Shown: positions 17,013-25,314, counted from the stretch's first letter. The stretch is 52,834 nt of DNA from Frankia sp. RB7 (GCA_030403585.1 JAUEPE010000046.1:1-52834), one strand, 5' to 3'. Numbers and translations are program-made. The notes: a model not told the origin generated them from the sequence alone.

Positions 17013-17546
17013 CTACGACGCCAATCTCCGCTCGGCGACGATTCTTACAGGCGGAAAGACGACGCAATCCAGCACGTCGAACATCACCTCGATGGTGCGA
17101 TCGAACGCCCGCGCAAAGGCAATGGCATCGTTGCGCCGTTCGTCGGCGATGGCAGTGCCCAGCGTACAATGCGGGATCCGTGCGCCCGGCCGGTAATGAG
17201 GACGGCAATGTGCTGGATCGATTGCCGCGCTGACAGCGGCATGGATACGCGCCAGGGCCACGTCGACCGCCGGCTCCGCCCAGAGGACAAGCGGAGAACC
17301 TTCGAACCACCGAATTCGCTTGAACTGGATTAGCAATTGCATTTCACCGGCTACGGCTGCCAGCATGGCGGCCCACGCGGCCTCTTCGTCGACCGCGGGC
17401 CCGTCGTAGATCGCAAATGTAAAATGCGGACGGTAGCCGAGCGCACGCATCGACGCCTTGGCCTCGAACGCGCCGACCTGATCCCACAGCCGCTCGATCT
17501 CGTCCGCTGAACTGCTGTCGGCTCGGATGTTGATCGCCAATGCCAT
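17013..17546 (-). CDS. 2H phosphoesterase (2'-5' RNA ligase/LigT-like)
   Basis: 177 residues with the two His-x-Thr motifs that define 2H phosphoesterases: HFT at 41–43 (PHFTFAIYD) and HCT at 126–128 (PHCTLG). Members hydrolyse 2',3'-cyclic phosphates or 2'-5' linkages in RNA or cyclic nucleotides. This one lies 16 bp downstream of the NERD-helicase gene on the same strand, so both are probably made from one transcript. That pairing points to nucleic-acid processing or defence rather than housekeeping, but the pairing alone does not show function. Confidence 0.8.
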   Translation of the reverse strand: MALAINIRADSSSADEIERLWDQVGAFEAKASMRALGYRPHFTFAIYDGPAVDEEAAWAAMLAAVAGEMQLLIQFKRIRWFEGSPLVLWAEPAVDVALARIHAAVSAAIDPAHCRPHYRPGARIPHCTLGTAIADERRNDAIAFARAFDRTIEVMFDVLDCVVFPPVRIVAERRLAS

Positions 17547-17562
17547 GGGCTTACCCAGCGGT

Positions 17563-19380
17563 CTACGCGATCAACCGCTGCACCAGCGCCGACTCGCTCG
17601 AGTAGGTCAAAAGCGCTTCGTGAGTCGCCCGAGTAACCCCAACATACGTCAGTCGAACCGATTCCTCGATCGCCTCACCGTGGCGGCCAAGCAAGCCCAA
17701 CCCCGCAATGGCGACGCACGGAAACTCGAGCCCCTTCGCTGTGTGCATGCTCAGCAACCGCACGGCCACCCGCTTGGTCGAAACTCTGTTCTTGTTGTTC
17801 TTGGCCAAATCGACCGGCACTTCATGTTTGGCCAGTACCTGGGCAACCCGCTCCCCAACCCAGTGCTCCGGATAAAGGCAGGCCATTTGCGGCCACTCGT
17901 ATCCGGCCTTTTTCCGCCCGAGAAACCACTCGGCGATGCAGTGCGCTTCCGCGTCGATGCTCACACACTGCCGCACGTCCGGCACCAATCCCTGCCGGCC
18001 CGCATCTTCGGGCAACAGGATGGGATGCTCATCATCGGCCGTCGTGCCCGGAGCGCCGATCACATCCGAAGCGAAGCGTCGCGCAAAGGCAACGATTTGG
18101 GCCGTGTTGCGGTAGTTGACTTTCAGCACGGTCGTTCTGCCCGACGCTTCAATTCCGAGCTGCTTCCACACCGGGCGCTCACGTCCTTTATAGATGGCCT
18201 GTATATCGTCATAGACGACCATCAGCGCCTTCGTGCGCGGGTTCACCATCTTGGCCGCAAGCGCGAGCCATTGCGGCTCGAAGTCGTGAGCCTCGTCGAT
18301 GAGAACAGCGTCGTACTGTTCCGCTGGGATATGTCCCTGATCTACGGCTTTCATAACCTCTGAAACGCTCGCAGCCAGTCGTTTTGCGTAGTCCGGATAT
18401 TCTCGCTCGGATGGGGCAGGAATCCCATAAGTCCGTAGCATCCGGTAACACCAGGCATGAAAGGTAAGGACCTGAACACGATCCTCCACGCCCCGATTTT
18501 GCATGGTATCCTCAAGTCGCCCAGCGATACCATTGGCGTAGCACAGGATGAGCACTGGTTTGGTCGCCGCACGCGCGAGGTATTCGGCTCGAAAGGCAAG
18601 GATCAGCGTCTTGCCAGATCCAGCGACGCCGCGAATAATTCGATGCCCCTCGCCCAAACTGCGCGCAATCTGCTCCTGATGCATGTCCATGACTGCAAGC
18701 GTCCGGTCTGACGGGTCGGGTGCCATCGGTTCGTCCAGAGGGAGGGCAATCTGGCGTATGCGAATTTCGGGAAAGAGCAGCGCACGCAGCCGGTCGAATT
18801 GTGGCATCGACAGAGGATCTCCCAGACGCGAATAAACCATGCGCCACAATCTGGACCGGAATTCTTCCGGGTCCGCGCCTTCCGTCATTTCGTCCTTGAA
18901 CATACATAGATGCTCCGCGAACACCTCCTTGAGATTGGTCTGATCGAACTGCTTCCGCGTAATATTCGTGAACACGACCCCGAATCCGTAGGGAAGAATG
19001 GGGCGGCCCATCAAGCGATGACCGGCCGGAAACAGCAATTGCCCATCACGCTCGAGCGTGCGCACGACCTCGAACGTATATTTCCGAGCCTGCTCCAGAG
19101 GACTGCTCTCGCGCACGATGCCACGACTCGTCAGCAGCTCGACTTTCGTTTTGTCGGCTGACACAATTGTCTCCAGGCGCCAGTCCTTCACTTCGAGCAC
19201 GAGCAGGCCGTTCGCTGGATGAACGATAATGAAGTCCGGATGCCGGCTTTGAGGGCCGACCGGGAGGTTGTGCCAAACGACAGCGTTCTCTTCGAGGAAG
19301 TCCTTGAGGCGCTCCGCGAGCCGCAGCTCGCCGCGGGTGTCGAAGCGGGCGAAGCCGAGGCTAGGGATCAATATCGCCAT
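17563..19380 (-). CDS. NERD nuclease-domain / SF1 (UvrD-like) helicase fusion
   Basis: 605 residues. The N-terminal ~110 residues form a nuclease-related domain (NERD) with PD-(D/E)xK-like residues: D49 in HPDF, then E63 and K65 in LEVKDW. The helicase part has Walker A GVAGSGKT at 251–258 and the DEAH box of LIDEAHDFEP at 362–365. It continues to NYRNTAQIVAFA, MHTAKGLEFPCVAI and a final YVGVTRATHEALL, which are SF1A motifs IV–VI. It should be an ATP-dependent DNA or RNA translocase with a nuclease head. It is the first gene of a two-gene unit with the 2H phosphoesterase, beside a tRNA gene. A phage-defence role is possible but unproven. Confidence 0.88.
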   Translation of the reverse strand: MAILIPSLGFARFDTRGELRLAERLKDFLEENAVVWHNLPVGPQSRHPDFIIVHPANGLLVLEVKDWRLETIVSADKTKVELLTSRGIVRESSPLEQARKYTFEVVRTLERDGQLLFPAGHRLMGRPILPYGFGVVFTNITRKQFDQTNLKEVFAEHLCMFKDEMTEGADPEEFRSRLWRMVYSRLGDPLSMPQFDRLRALLFPEIRIRQIALPLDEPMAPDPSDRTLAVMDMHQEQIARSLGEGHRIIRGVAGSGKTLILAFRAEYLARAATKPVLILCYANGIAGRLEDTMQNRGVEDRVQVLTFHAWCYRMLRTYGIPAPSEREYPDYAKRLAASVSEVMKAVDQGHIPAEQYDAVLIDEAHDFEPQWLALAAKMVNPRTKALMVVYDDIQAIYKGRERPVWKQLGIEASGRTTVLKVNYRNTAQIVAFARRFASDVIGAPGTTADDEHPILLPEDAGRQGLVPDVRQCVSIDAEAHCIAEWFLGRKKAGYEWPQMACLYPEHWVGERVAQVLAKHEVPVDLAKNNKNRVSTKRVAVRLLSMHTAKGLEFPCVAIAGLGLLGRHGEAIEESVRLTYVGVTRATHEALLTYSSESALVQRLIA

Positions 19381-19447
19381 GTAGCGACCGAGAGGTTCAC
19401 GGCCCGCTCTGAGCCTGACGCTACCCGAACACGCTTGGGATCAAGGC

Positions 19448-19639
19448 TCACGGGCCCTCCTCCTCGCAAACCGTCACCGCGACGGGCGCTTCCTTCAGTA
19501 CTTTGGCACCGAGCGATTTCTTGAGGAAGGCCTGTCTGGGCTTCTCGGAATTGTGGACGCACGCGACGGCTTCTCGAAGCGCTCTGGCAACTTTATCCTT
19601 GAGCGTGGCGCGTTCCGTGTCTGTCCTTGATCCGTCCCA
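19448..19639 (-). pseudogene. Possible gene remnant without a start codon
   Basis: On the minus strand a frame open for 63 codons reads like protein (for example TLKDKVARALREAVACVHNS, then RQAFLKKSLGAKVLKEAPVA) and ends at TGA 19450–19448. It opens just after another TGA and contains no ATG. It may be the tail of a lost gene in the accessory block. The rest of the 19381–19741 gap shows nothing else. Confidence 0.3.
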
Positions 19640-19741
19640 TCAAAACGCGCGCATCCAAAGCGACTGCCCTGCCACGACCTGACGGCAGACAAAGTCATGA
19701 TTTGCGTGATGATTTTAATCAAGCAGCGCTTCTAGAGCCGC

Positions 19742-19816
19742 TGGCGCTCCCTAGGGGAATCGAACCCCTGTTTCAGCCTTGAGAGGGCCGCGTCCTAACC
19801 GCTAGACGAAGGGAGC
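19742..19816 (-). tRNA. tRNA-Glu (anticodon CTC)
   Basis: Read on the minus strand, a 7-bp acceptor stem GCTCCCT/AGGGAGC, a D arm with AGCGGTTAGGA, an anticodon stem CGGCC/GGCTG with loop CTCTCAA (anticodon CTC), and a T arm AGGGG-TTCGATT-CCCCT form a full cloverleaf. The discriminator is G and CCA is encoded (positions 19744–19742). It reads GAG codons. The 3' end faces the accessory block at 14.5–19.7 kb, the usual side for islands that insert into tRNA genes, though no integrase gene or second copy of the 3' end was seen. Confidence 0.95.
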
Positions 19817-19873
19817 GTGAGGGCTAGCCAATAACCTCGAAATTTGTCCGCCGCAAGGACCCGAACCGGCCTT

Positions 19874-20218
19874 TTATGGCTCGTTGGCAAATTTCAGCTT
19901 TCCGGCGGGCTTGAGCGTGTGGGCATCGAAGGTGCGAATCTCGGTGACCCCGCCGATATCGAGCGTGACCACGAGCCGGTCGCCGGCCACGCCGGTCGAG
20001 ACGATTCTGGCGCCCTTCGGCAGGGTGGCGATGACGTCGCCGACGGGTTCAGGCGCCCTTCCCTCGGACTTGAAAAGGCGGTAGCCCACCGCGATCAGGA
20101 CGGCGCAGATGGCCAGCGCCGAGGTCAACCCCGCGATCAGCATCATCCGCCGCACCCGCGCGAACAGCGCGGCCTGCTCGGGGGTCGGTTCGGGAACAGC
20201 GGTATCAGACGTCGTCAT
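19874..20218 (-). CDS. Hypothetical membrane-anchored protein
   Basis: 114 residues from ATG 20218. There is a short cytoplasmic, Pro/Thr-rich front, one membrane helix at about 25–48 (LIAGLTSALAICAVLIAVGY) and a periplasmic part. That part has two beta-like repeats: RIVSTGVAGDRLVVTLDIGG, then VTEIRTFDAHTLKPAGKL. I recognise no named family. Its start codon overlaps that of the divergent rluD gene (shared CATG at 20216–20219), so its promoter must lie inside rluD or further away. Confidence 0.65.
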   Translation of the reverse strand: MTTSDTAVPEPTPEQAALFARVRRMMLIAGLTSALAICAVLIAVGYRLFKSEGRAPEPVGDVIATLPKGARIVSTGVAGDRLVVTLDIGGVTEIRTFDAHTLKPAGKLKFANEP

Positions 20219-21224
20219 GGATAGCTCAGGCTCAGCGCAAAGGTTGGAGGTCACGGTCGAAGGCGACGAGGGCTCGGCCCGGCTCGACCGCGTGCTGGCG
20301 GCGCGCCTTCCCGACTTGTCGCGATCAAGGCTCAAAGCCCTGATTCTGGCGGGCGCGGTGAGCCTGAAGGCCTCCGCGGTCCGCGACCCCGCTTATCACG
20401 TCGCTTCCGGCGATACGATCATAATCGACGTGCCCGAGGCGGCCCCGCCGGAGCCCAAGGGCGAGGATATCGCCCTCGACATAGTGTTCGAGGACGACGA
20501 CATCATCGTCATCAACAAGCCGAAGGGGCTGGTGGTGCACCCCGCGGCCGGCCACGAGACCGGCACCTTGGTGAATGCGCTGATCGCCCATTGCGGCACG
20601 TCTCTATCGGGCATCGGCGGAGTGCGCCGGCCCGGTATCGTGCACCGGCTGGACAAGGACACGACCGGGCTGATGGTGGTGGCCAAGAACGACCTGGCGC
20701 ATGCCTCGCTCAGCACCCAGTTCGCCGACCACGGCCGGACCGGGGCGATGCGACGCGGCTACATGGCCTTCGCCTGGGGGCTGCCGGGCCGGCATCGCGG
20801 CACCGTCGATGCGCCGATCGACCGCCATCCGCATGCGCGGGAGAAGATGGCGGTGCGCCAGGGCGGACGCGAGGCGGTGACGCATTGGGAGCTGCTCGAG
20901 AGTTTCGCGGGCCGCGACGGCAAGCCGATCGCGGGGCTGCTGGCCTGCGAGCTCGAAACCGGGCGCACCCACCAGATCCGCGTCCACCTCGCTCATATCG
21001 GCCATCCCCTGATGGGCGACGCGGTCTATGGCCCGCATTTCAAGACCAAGGCGAACCAGCTGAGCGCAGAGTCGCAGGCCGCCTTGACCGCCTTGGGGCG
21101 GCAGGCCCTGCATGCCTATCTGCTGGTATTGGAGCACCCGAGGACCGGAGAACTTCTTCACTGGGAAGCGGCTCTGCCGGAGGATTTGCTTCTCCTCAAG
21201 GACGCCATGGAAGCGGCGCAATGA
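20217..21224 (+). CDS. rluD: RluA-family 23S rRNA pseudouridine synthase (RluD-like)
   Basis: 335 residues. The front (about 10–75) is an S4 RNA-binding domain (ARLDRVLAARLPDLSRSRLK), followed by the pseudouridine synthase fold. The catalytic aspartate is D146 in the signature HRLDKDTTGLMVVAKN. The family converts uridines of 23S rRNA helix 69 to pseudouridine late in ribosome assembly; RluD is the most likely member, but RluC/RluA paralogues share these motifs. ATG 20217 was chosen because it begins the S4 domain after a short linker. It precedes rpoH on the same strand, separated by 219 bp. Confidence 0.85.
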   Translation: MDSSGSAQRLEVTVEGDEGSARLDRVLAARLPDLSRSRLKALILAGAVSLKASAVRDPAYHVASGDTIIIDVPEAAPPEPKGEDIALDIVFEDDDIIVINKPKGLVVHPAAGHETGTLVNALIAHCGTSLSGIGGVRRPGIVHRLDKDTTGLMVVAKNDLAHASLSTQFADHGRTGAMRRGYMAFAWGLPGRHRGTVDAPIDRHPHAREKMAVRQGGREAVTHWELLESFAGRDGKPIAGLLACELETGRTHQIRVHLAHIGHPLMGDAVYGPHFKTKANQLSAESQAALTALGRQALHAYLLVLEHPRTGELLHWEAALPEDLLLLKDAMEAAQ

Positions 21225-21443
21225 CGCAGGCTGCTTGAGAAAACCCTTACCTTACAAAAAGTTATAGCTGCCACACGGGGACGTGACGTCAGCAATCCTT
21301 CCCTTTTTGGCCCCCCATGGGGTATATTGCGCCTGCGTTGGGGATGACCAACGTGGAACATCGCAGCTACGGCCGGCTTTAACCAAGCGGTCGTCTGCCT
21401 GGCCCGCCGCTGTCGGGGGCCTGAACCTTTGGAGGGCTTAACA
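21225..21443 (+). other. Upstream region of rpoH
   Basis: About 220 bp between rluD and rpoH, likely holding the rpoH promoters. CTTGAG at 21234–21239 resembles the -35 element of heat-shock sigma factors, but no matching -10 is convincing. GGAGGG at 21431–21436 is the ribosome binding site of rpoH. Confidence 0.35.
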
Positions 21444-22343
21444 ATGGCCCGTACCGCTGCTCTGCCGGTCCTAAATGGAGAATCCGGCCTCTCTCGCTAC
21501 CTCGGCGAAATCCGCAAGTTCCCAATGCTGGAACCCCAGCAGGAATACATGCTCGCCAAGCGTTGGCGCGAACATGATGATCGCGACGCCGCACATCAAC
21601 TCGTCACCAGCCATCTCCGGCTCGTGGCCAAGATCGCCATGGGCTATCGCGGCTACGGCTTGCCGATCTCCGAGGTCGTCTCGGAAGGCAATGTCGGCCT
21701 GATGCAGGCGGTGAAGCGTTTCGAGCCCGAGAAGGGCTTCCGTCTCGCCACCTACGCGATGTGGTGGATCAAGGCGTCGATTCAAGAGTACATCCTGCGT
21801 TCCTGGTCGCTCGTGAAGATGGGCACCACCGCGAATCAGAAGAAGCTGTTCTTCAACCTGCGCAAGGCGAAGAGCAAGATTTCCGCACTGGACGAAGGCG
21901 ATCTCCGCCCCGACCAGGTGAAGATCATTGCCAAACGGCTCGGCGTCACCGATCAGGACGTGATCGACATGAACCGCCGCCTCGGTGGCGACGCGTCGCT
22001 CAACGCACCGATCCGCGACGACGGCGAAGCTGGCGAATGGCAGGACTGGCTGGTCGACAATTCGCCCAACCAGGAAGCCATGCTGGCCGAGCACGAGGAG
22101 TATGATCACCGCCGTGACGCCCTGAACGGCGCCATGGGCGTGCTCAACCCGCGCGAACGCCGCATCTTCGAGGCCCGTCGCCTCGCCGATGAGCCGATGA
22201 CGCTGGAAGACCTTGCCGCCGAGTTCGGCGTGTCGCGCGAGCGCGTCCGCCAGATCGAGGTCCGCGCCTTCGAGAAGGTGCAGTCCGCGGTCAAGGGCAC
22301 GATCGCAAGGGCCGAACAGGCCGCGCTGGAAGCCGCGCACTAA
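21444..22343 (+). CDS. rpoH: RNA polymerase heat-shock sigma factor RpoH (sigma-32)
   Basis: 299 residues starting at ATG 21444 with GGAGGG upstream. Region 2 reads HLRLVAKIAMGYRGYGLPI followed by FEPEKGFRLATYAMWWIKASI. The RpoH box QKKLFFNLRKAKSKI distinguishes it from housekeeping sigma. Region 4.2 reads TLEDLAAEFGVSRERVRQIE. It directs RNA polymerase to heat-shock promoters (chaperones, proteases) and is normally controlled by DnaK and FtsH. Bradyrhizobium species carry several rpoH copies; which one this is cannot be decided here. A strong terminator follows. Confidence 0.95.
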   Translation: MARTAALPVLNGESGLSRYLGEIRKFPMLEPQQEYMLAKRWREHDDRDAAHQLVTSHLRLVAKIAMGYRGYGLPISEVVSEGNVGLMQAVKRFEPEKGFRLATYAMWWIKASIQEYILRSWSLVKMGTTANQKKLFFNLRKAKSKISALDEGDLRPDQVKIIAKRLGVTDQDVIDMNRRLGGDASLNAPIRDDGEAGEWQDWLVDNSPNQEAMLAEHEEYDHRRDALNGAMGVLNPRERRIFEARRLADEPMTLEDLAAEFGVSRERVRQIEVRAFEKVQSAVKGTIARAEQAALEAAH

Positions 22344-22386
22344 GCGCAGGCTTCCGCGCCCACGAATTGGCGGATCGACAAGAGAC

Positions 22387-22416
22387 AAAAAGCCGGCGGC
22401 AACGCCGGCTTTTTTT
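22387..22416 (+). terminator. Rho-independent terminator of rpoH
   Basis: A perfect 8-bp stem AGCCGGCG/CGCCGGCT with a GCAA loop (22391–22410) is followed by seven T residues, about 50 bp after the rpoH stop. Confidence 0.9.
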
Positions 22417-22530
22417 GTTGTGTGTGAGCTGCAGCATGTTCGCAGGGCACGCCGGCGGGGCATCTTGAACGCACGCGACGGGTCAGCCGACCAATATCAT
22501 CGGGCCACATCCAGAGAACGGACACACACC

Positions 22531-22872
22531 GTGTCGATCATCCTGCAATCCACCGTCGGCGGCTTCTCCGCCCAGTTCATGCGCAAGCTGCCGCTGGTCG
22601 AGCAGGCCATGCGCGACCACGGCCTCGATCCCAGCGAGTTCGTGATATCCAAGGACTATGCCTCGACCGCCACGATCCCCATCATGGGGCCGTTCTTCTT
22701 TAATTACAGCGTGTATTTCGGCGAGGAGACGTTCACCGTCACCGAGCCGAACGACATGGTCTTCCTGGACTACTTCTTCAAACGCGTGCTCGCCGCGGAT
22801 GGCCCGCCGGAATTGCCGGAGCGGCCGGGATTGATCCGGCGCCTCTTCGGCTGGATGGCGCAGCCGGTCTAA
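22531..22872 (+). CDS. Hypothetical protein
   Basis: 113 residues from GTG 22531 (MSIILQSTVGGFSAQFMRKL). The open frame extends upstream, but that part is the shadow of rpoH and its terminator. Compact alpha/beta protein with an aromatic centre (PIMGPFFFNYSVYFGEETFT) and a charged C-terminus; no signal peptide. I recognise no family. It sits between rpoH and a convergent amidase gene. Confidence 0.7.
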   Translation: MSIILQSTVGGFSAQFMRKLPLVEQAMRDHGLDPSEFVISKDYASTATIPIMGPFFFNYSVYFGEETFTVTEPNDMVFLDYFFKRVLAADGPPELPERPGLIRRLFGWMAQPV

Positions 22873-22878
22873 CCGTCG

Positions 22879-23502
22879 TCACTCTCCCCACGTCCGTGCC
22901 AGCGTCGCGAGCCAGCAGCCTTCACAATAGCGGGCGTCTTTGAAGTCGATCCAGTTGTGGGCATAGACGTGGTCGAGCGGGATGCCGTAACGCGCGCGCA
23001 GGACCTGGACCAGGATCTTCCAGGCCGCGACCTGCGCCGCGGTAGGCCCGATCGTGACATCGGGATAATTGCCGGCGAACTCGACGCCGATCGAATTGTC
23101 GCGCACGACCTGGTGATAGGTCGCGCTGTTGTCGATGTATTTGTTGTCGTTGCGGTTGGCGCCGTCGGTATGGGTCGGCACAAGATTGTCCGCGACCGAC
23201 CAGTAGACCGTGCCGTCGGTCTCGACCCAGACCATCACGCCGCGCCGGGTCGGGTTCTTAAACTGCTCTTGCGCGCCGCCGCGCGCTGAGCCGGTCGGCC
23301 CCTCGGTCTGGTGCACGATGATGTTGCGCCAGGCATGGGCGTTGGCGACTTCACCCCATGGCGCGAGCCAGACGATCTTCAAGCCGGGAATGTCGGGCGT
23401 GCCGGAGCTGCGCGCGAGCGTTGCAAGCTCGGCGTCCATTGCGGCAGCAGGAGCGATCATGAGAGCGGCGAGAACAGCCGCGACAAGGCGAGACAGCATC
23501 AC
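22879..23502 (-). CDS. Secreted N-acetylmuramoyl-L-alanine amidase (Amidase_2 family)
   Basis: 207 residues with a clear signal peptide (MMLSRLVAAVLAALMIAPAAA). The mature part has the T7-lysozyme-like amidase pattern: IIVHQTEG with H64, GVEFAGNYPD in the middle, and HVYAHNW with H182 near the end. These are probable zinc ligands; the third ligand could be D189 or C193, which I cannot settle by eye. It should cleave the amide between muramic acid and the stem peptide in the periplasm, for cell-wall recycling or remodelling. Ends 6 bp from the stop of the preceding convergent gene. Confidence 0.85.
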   Translation of the reverse strand: MMLSRLVAAVLAALMIAPAAAMDAELATLARSSGTPDIPGLKIVWLAPWGEVANAHAWRNIIVHQTEGPTGSARGGAQEQFKNPTRRGVMVWVETDGTVYWSVADNLVPTHTDGANRNDNKYIDNSATYHQVVRDNSIGVEFAGNYPDVTIGPTAAQVAAWKILVQVLRARYGIPLDHVYAHNWIDFKDARYCEGCWLATLARTWGE

Positions 23503-23535
23503 AGTGATCCAACGACGGACCCAGCGTAGCAGGGT

Positions 23536-24738
23536 CTACGCGAATTTGCGCGCGGCTTCGACCGGCTCGGGCGAGAGCGGCGGCGCCGGCTCATAGACCG
23601 CAAAGTCGTTCTTGCCGTTCTTCTTGGCCGCATAAAGGGCGTGGTCGGCATGGGCGATCAGCCGGTCCGGGAATTGGCCGATGCCGCGATCCCATTCGGC
23701 AACGCCGATCGAGATCGCGATCGGGATGTCGTTGCCGGAGCAGCCGGCGGCATCCTGGCGGCAAGCCTCGAGCACGCGGCGGGCGATCAGCGCACCTTCG
23801 CGCAAGGAGGAGGACGGCAGCACGACGCAGAACTCGTCGCCGCCGGTGCGGGCGAGCATGTCGCCGGGCCTCAAGCGCGTCTGCGCCATCAGGGTGAAGT
23901 GCTGGAGGCAGGCATCGCCTGCGGCATGGCCATGGGTGTCGTTGACGGCCTTGAAGCCGTCGAGGTCGATCACCAGCAACGAGAACGGCTCGCTGCTGCG
24001 CTCAGAGCGGGCGCATTCCTCCGACAGGCGCTGCAACAGATGGCGGCGGTTGGCTACTCCCGTGAGATCATCGAGCAGCGCGAGGTCGGCGACCTCGTTG
24101 CGCAAGCGGTCCATCGCCATCAGCAGGAAGCCGAAATTGAGCGTCATGGACAGGAAGAGCAACCCCAGTACCATGACCGCATGGCCCTGACTGCCGGCCA
24201 CCGCCGAAAAATCGCCGCCGAGCGAATTGCCGACCGTGCGGGCAGCGAAGATCGCGATCATGGTGATGATGACGATACTGGACAGCCATGCTCCGGGACT
24301 GACCCGGCCGTCCTGCGGCGACAACAGCAGGCGCAACGCCAGCAGCAGGGGTACGGCCTGCCCGAGCGTATAGCTCAGCATGCGCAGCTGCATGTGGTCG
24401 AAGACGATCATGAAGAAGACGGAGCCGCCGATGCTCAAGGTACCCGTCACGGCCATGAAGATCCAGGATACCGGCCGGCCATAAAAGCGCTGGATGCCGA
24501 TCGTGGCGAGACAACTCGCCGCGATGATACCGGCGGACCCGAGCAGAAGCGGCACGGGAGAGCTCACGAACAGTCGGACCAAGGCCGCCATCGTGCCTGC
24601 TGCGCCGATGAACGCCGACGCCGTCCAGTACCGTGCAGCTTCGAATTTCGGATAGGAGCGCGTGATGTAGGCCCAGATCAGGCCGAGCGCCAAAAAGTTG
24701 ACGACGAAGACCGTCCAAAGTGTCGGTACGTTCAGCAT
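23536..24738 (-). CDS. Membrane-bound diguanylate cyclase (GGDEF)
   Basis: 400 residues from ATG 24738; the frame is open upstream to 24837 without a good start. The first ~210 residues contain about six membrane helices (for example TVFVVNFLALGLIWAYI and VMVLGLLFLSMTLNFGFLLM). A GGDEF domain follows, with the active-site motif RTGGDEFCVVLP near residue 300 and the usual LDDLTGVANRR start. There is no EAL domain. It makes cyclic di-GMP from GTP and thus affects motility and surface growth. The inhibitory RxxD site five residues before GGDEF reads RPGD further upstream, so feedback control is possible. Confidence 0.92.
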   Translation of the reverse strand: MLNVPTLWTVFVVNFLALGLIWAYITRSYPKFEAARYWTASAFIGAAGTMAALVRLFVSSPVPLLLGSAGIIAASCLATIGIQRFYGRPVSWIFMAVTGTLSIGGSVFFMIVFDHMQLRMLSYTLGQAVPLLLALRLLLSPQDGRVSPGAWLSSIVIITMIAIFAARTVGNSLGGDFSAVAGSQGHAVMVLGLLFLSMTLNFGFLLMAMDRLRNEVADLALLDDLTGVANRRHLLQRLSEECARSERSSEPFSLLVIDLDGFKAVNDTHGHAAGDACLQHFTLMAQTRLRPGDMLARTGGDEFCVVLPSSSLREGALIARRVLEACRQDAAGCSGNDIPIAISIGVAEWDRGIGQFPDRLIAHADHALYAAKKNGKNDFAVYEPAPPLSPEPVEAARKFA

Positions 24739-25143
24739 GACGCAAGCAGCACGCGCAGCGTCCCGCCCCCTGTCCCTGGCAGAAATTCGTCCATGACCCG
24801 TCCCCGTGTTCTTGCGGAGGATCATGCGCGGTTGCACTTAACGGAACCTCACTGCGATCGTCGAAAGCGCGCCCTTGGTTTTGGATTCATGAACGGCGCG
24901 TCTCGATTATCAGATCGTTAGGCACGTCGCCGGCGTCGCGACGGCGTGCGTCGCGATGCGGATTCGCGGACGAAAATCACCCGAAAACGCATCTGAGCTG
25001 TGGATAACGTAATGACACAGATGTGACAGCGCGGGGCAGACGCTCGCGAATCTGCTGAGTTCGTCATCGAGGATGTTGCGAGGCTGGCCCTCCGCCGAGC
25101 GTTCCTCGTGTCGCGTTTCACCATTAACCCTTAAGAGGATCCT
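24739..25143. other. Intergenic region upstream of the Lys/Ala peptide
   Basis: About 400 bp between the start of the cyclase gene and the start of the micropeptide. It should hold the promoters of both. I see GC-rich inverted bits (for example around 24926–24960) but no RNA gene or reliable promoter pair. Confidence 0.35.
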
Positions 25144-25212
25144 ATGGCTAAGAAAGCGAAGAAGGCGAAGAAGGCGACGAAGAAAAAGGCCAAGAAGGCG
25201 AAGAAGAAGTAA
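25144..25212 (+). CDS. 22-residue lysine/alanine micropeptide
   Basis: ATG 25144 to TAA 25212 encodes a peptide made only of Lys (15), Ala (5), one Thr and the initial Met: MAKKAKKAKKATKKKAKKA plus three lysines. AAGAGGAT lies just upstream as a ribosome site and two hairpins follow, the second with a T-tract, so it looks like a complete transcription unit. The composition matches the tails of bacterial histone-H1-like and lysine-rich DNA-binding proteins. A role in binding DNA or RNA is likely by charge alone; no homologue could be checked. It is well below the usual length cutoff of gene finders. Confidence 0.6.
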   Translation: MAKKAKKAKKATKKKAKKAKKK

Positions 25213-25231
25213 CGCAGCTTCTTTTGATTTC

Positions 25232-25260
25232 GCCCGGGTGGAGCCTCGCTCCGCCCGGGC
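25232..25260 (+). repeat. Long perfect-type hairpin after the Lys/Ala peptide
   Basis: A 13-bp stem (one G·T pair) with a 3-base loop: GCCCGGGTGGAGC pairs with GCTCCGCCCGGGC. It starts 20 bp after the peptide's stop and has no T-tract, so it may protect the 3' end of the RNA or slow the polymerase before the terminator that follows. Confidence 0.6.
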
Positions 25261-25285
25261 TTCGGGTGAAGTTGAGATTGAAGGT

Positions 25286-25310
25286 AGCGGGCGCGAGGCC
25301 CGCTTTTTTA
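25286..25310 (+). terminator. Rho-independent terminator of the Lys/Ala peptide transcript
   Basis: A perfect 7-bp stem AGCGGGC/GCCCGCT with a GCGAG loop (25286–25304) and a T-tract of six. Confidence 0.8.
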
Positions 25311-25314
25311 TTGC

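Noticed and set aside
19742..19816. Attachment site of an integrated element at tRNA-Glu
   Set aside because: I found no second copy of the tRNA 3' end and no integrase gene within the window, so only a hint remains.
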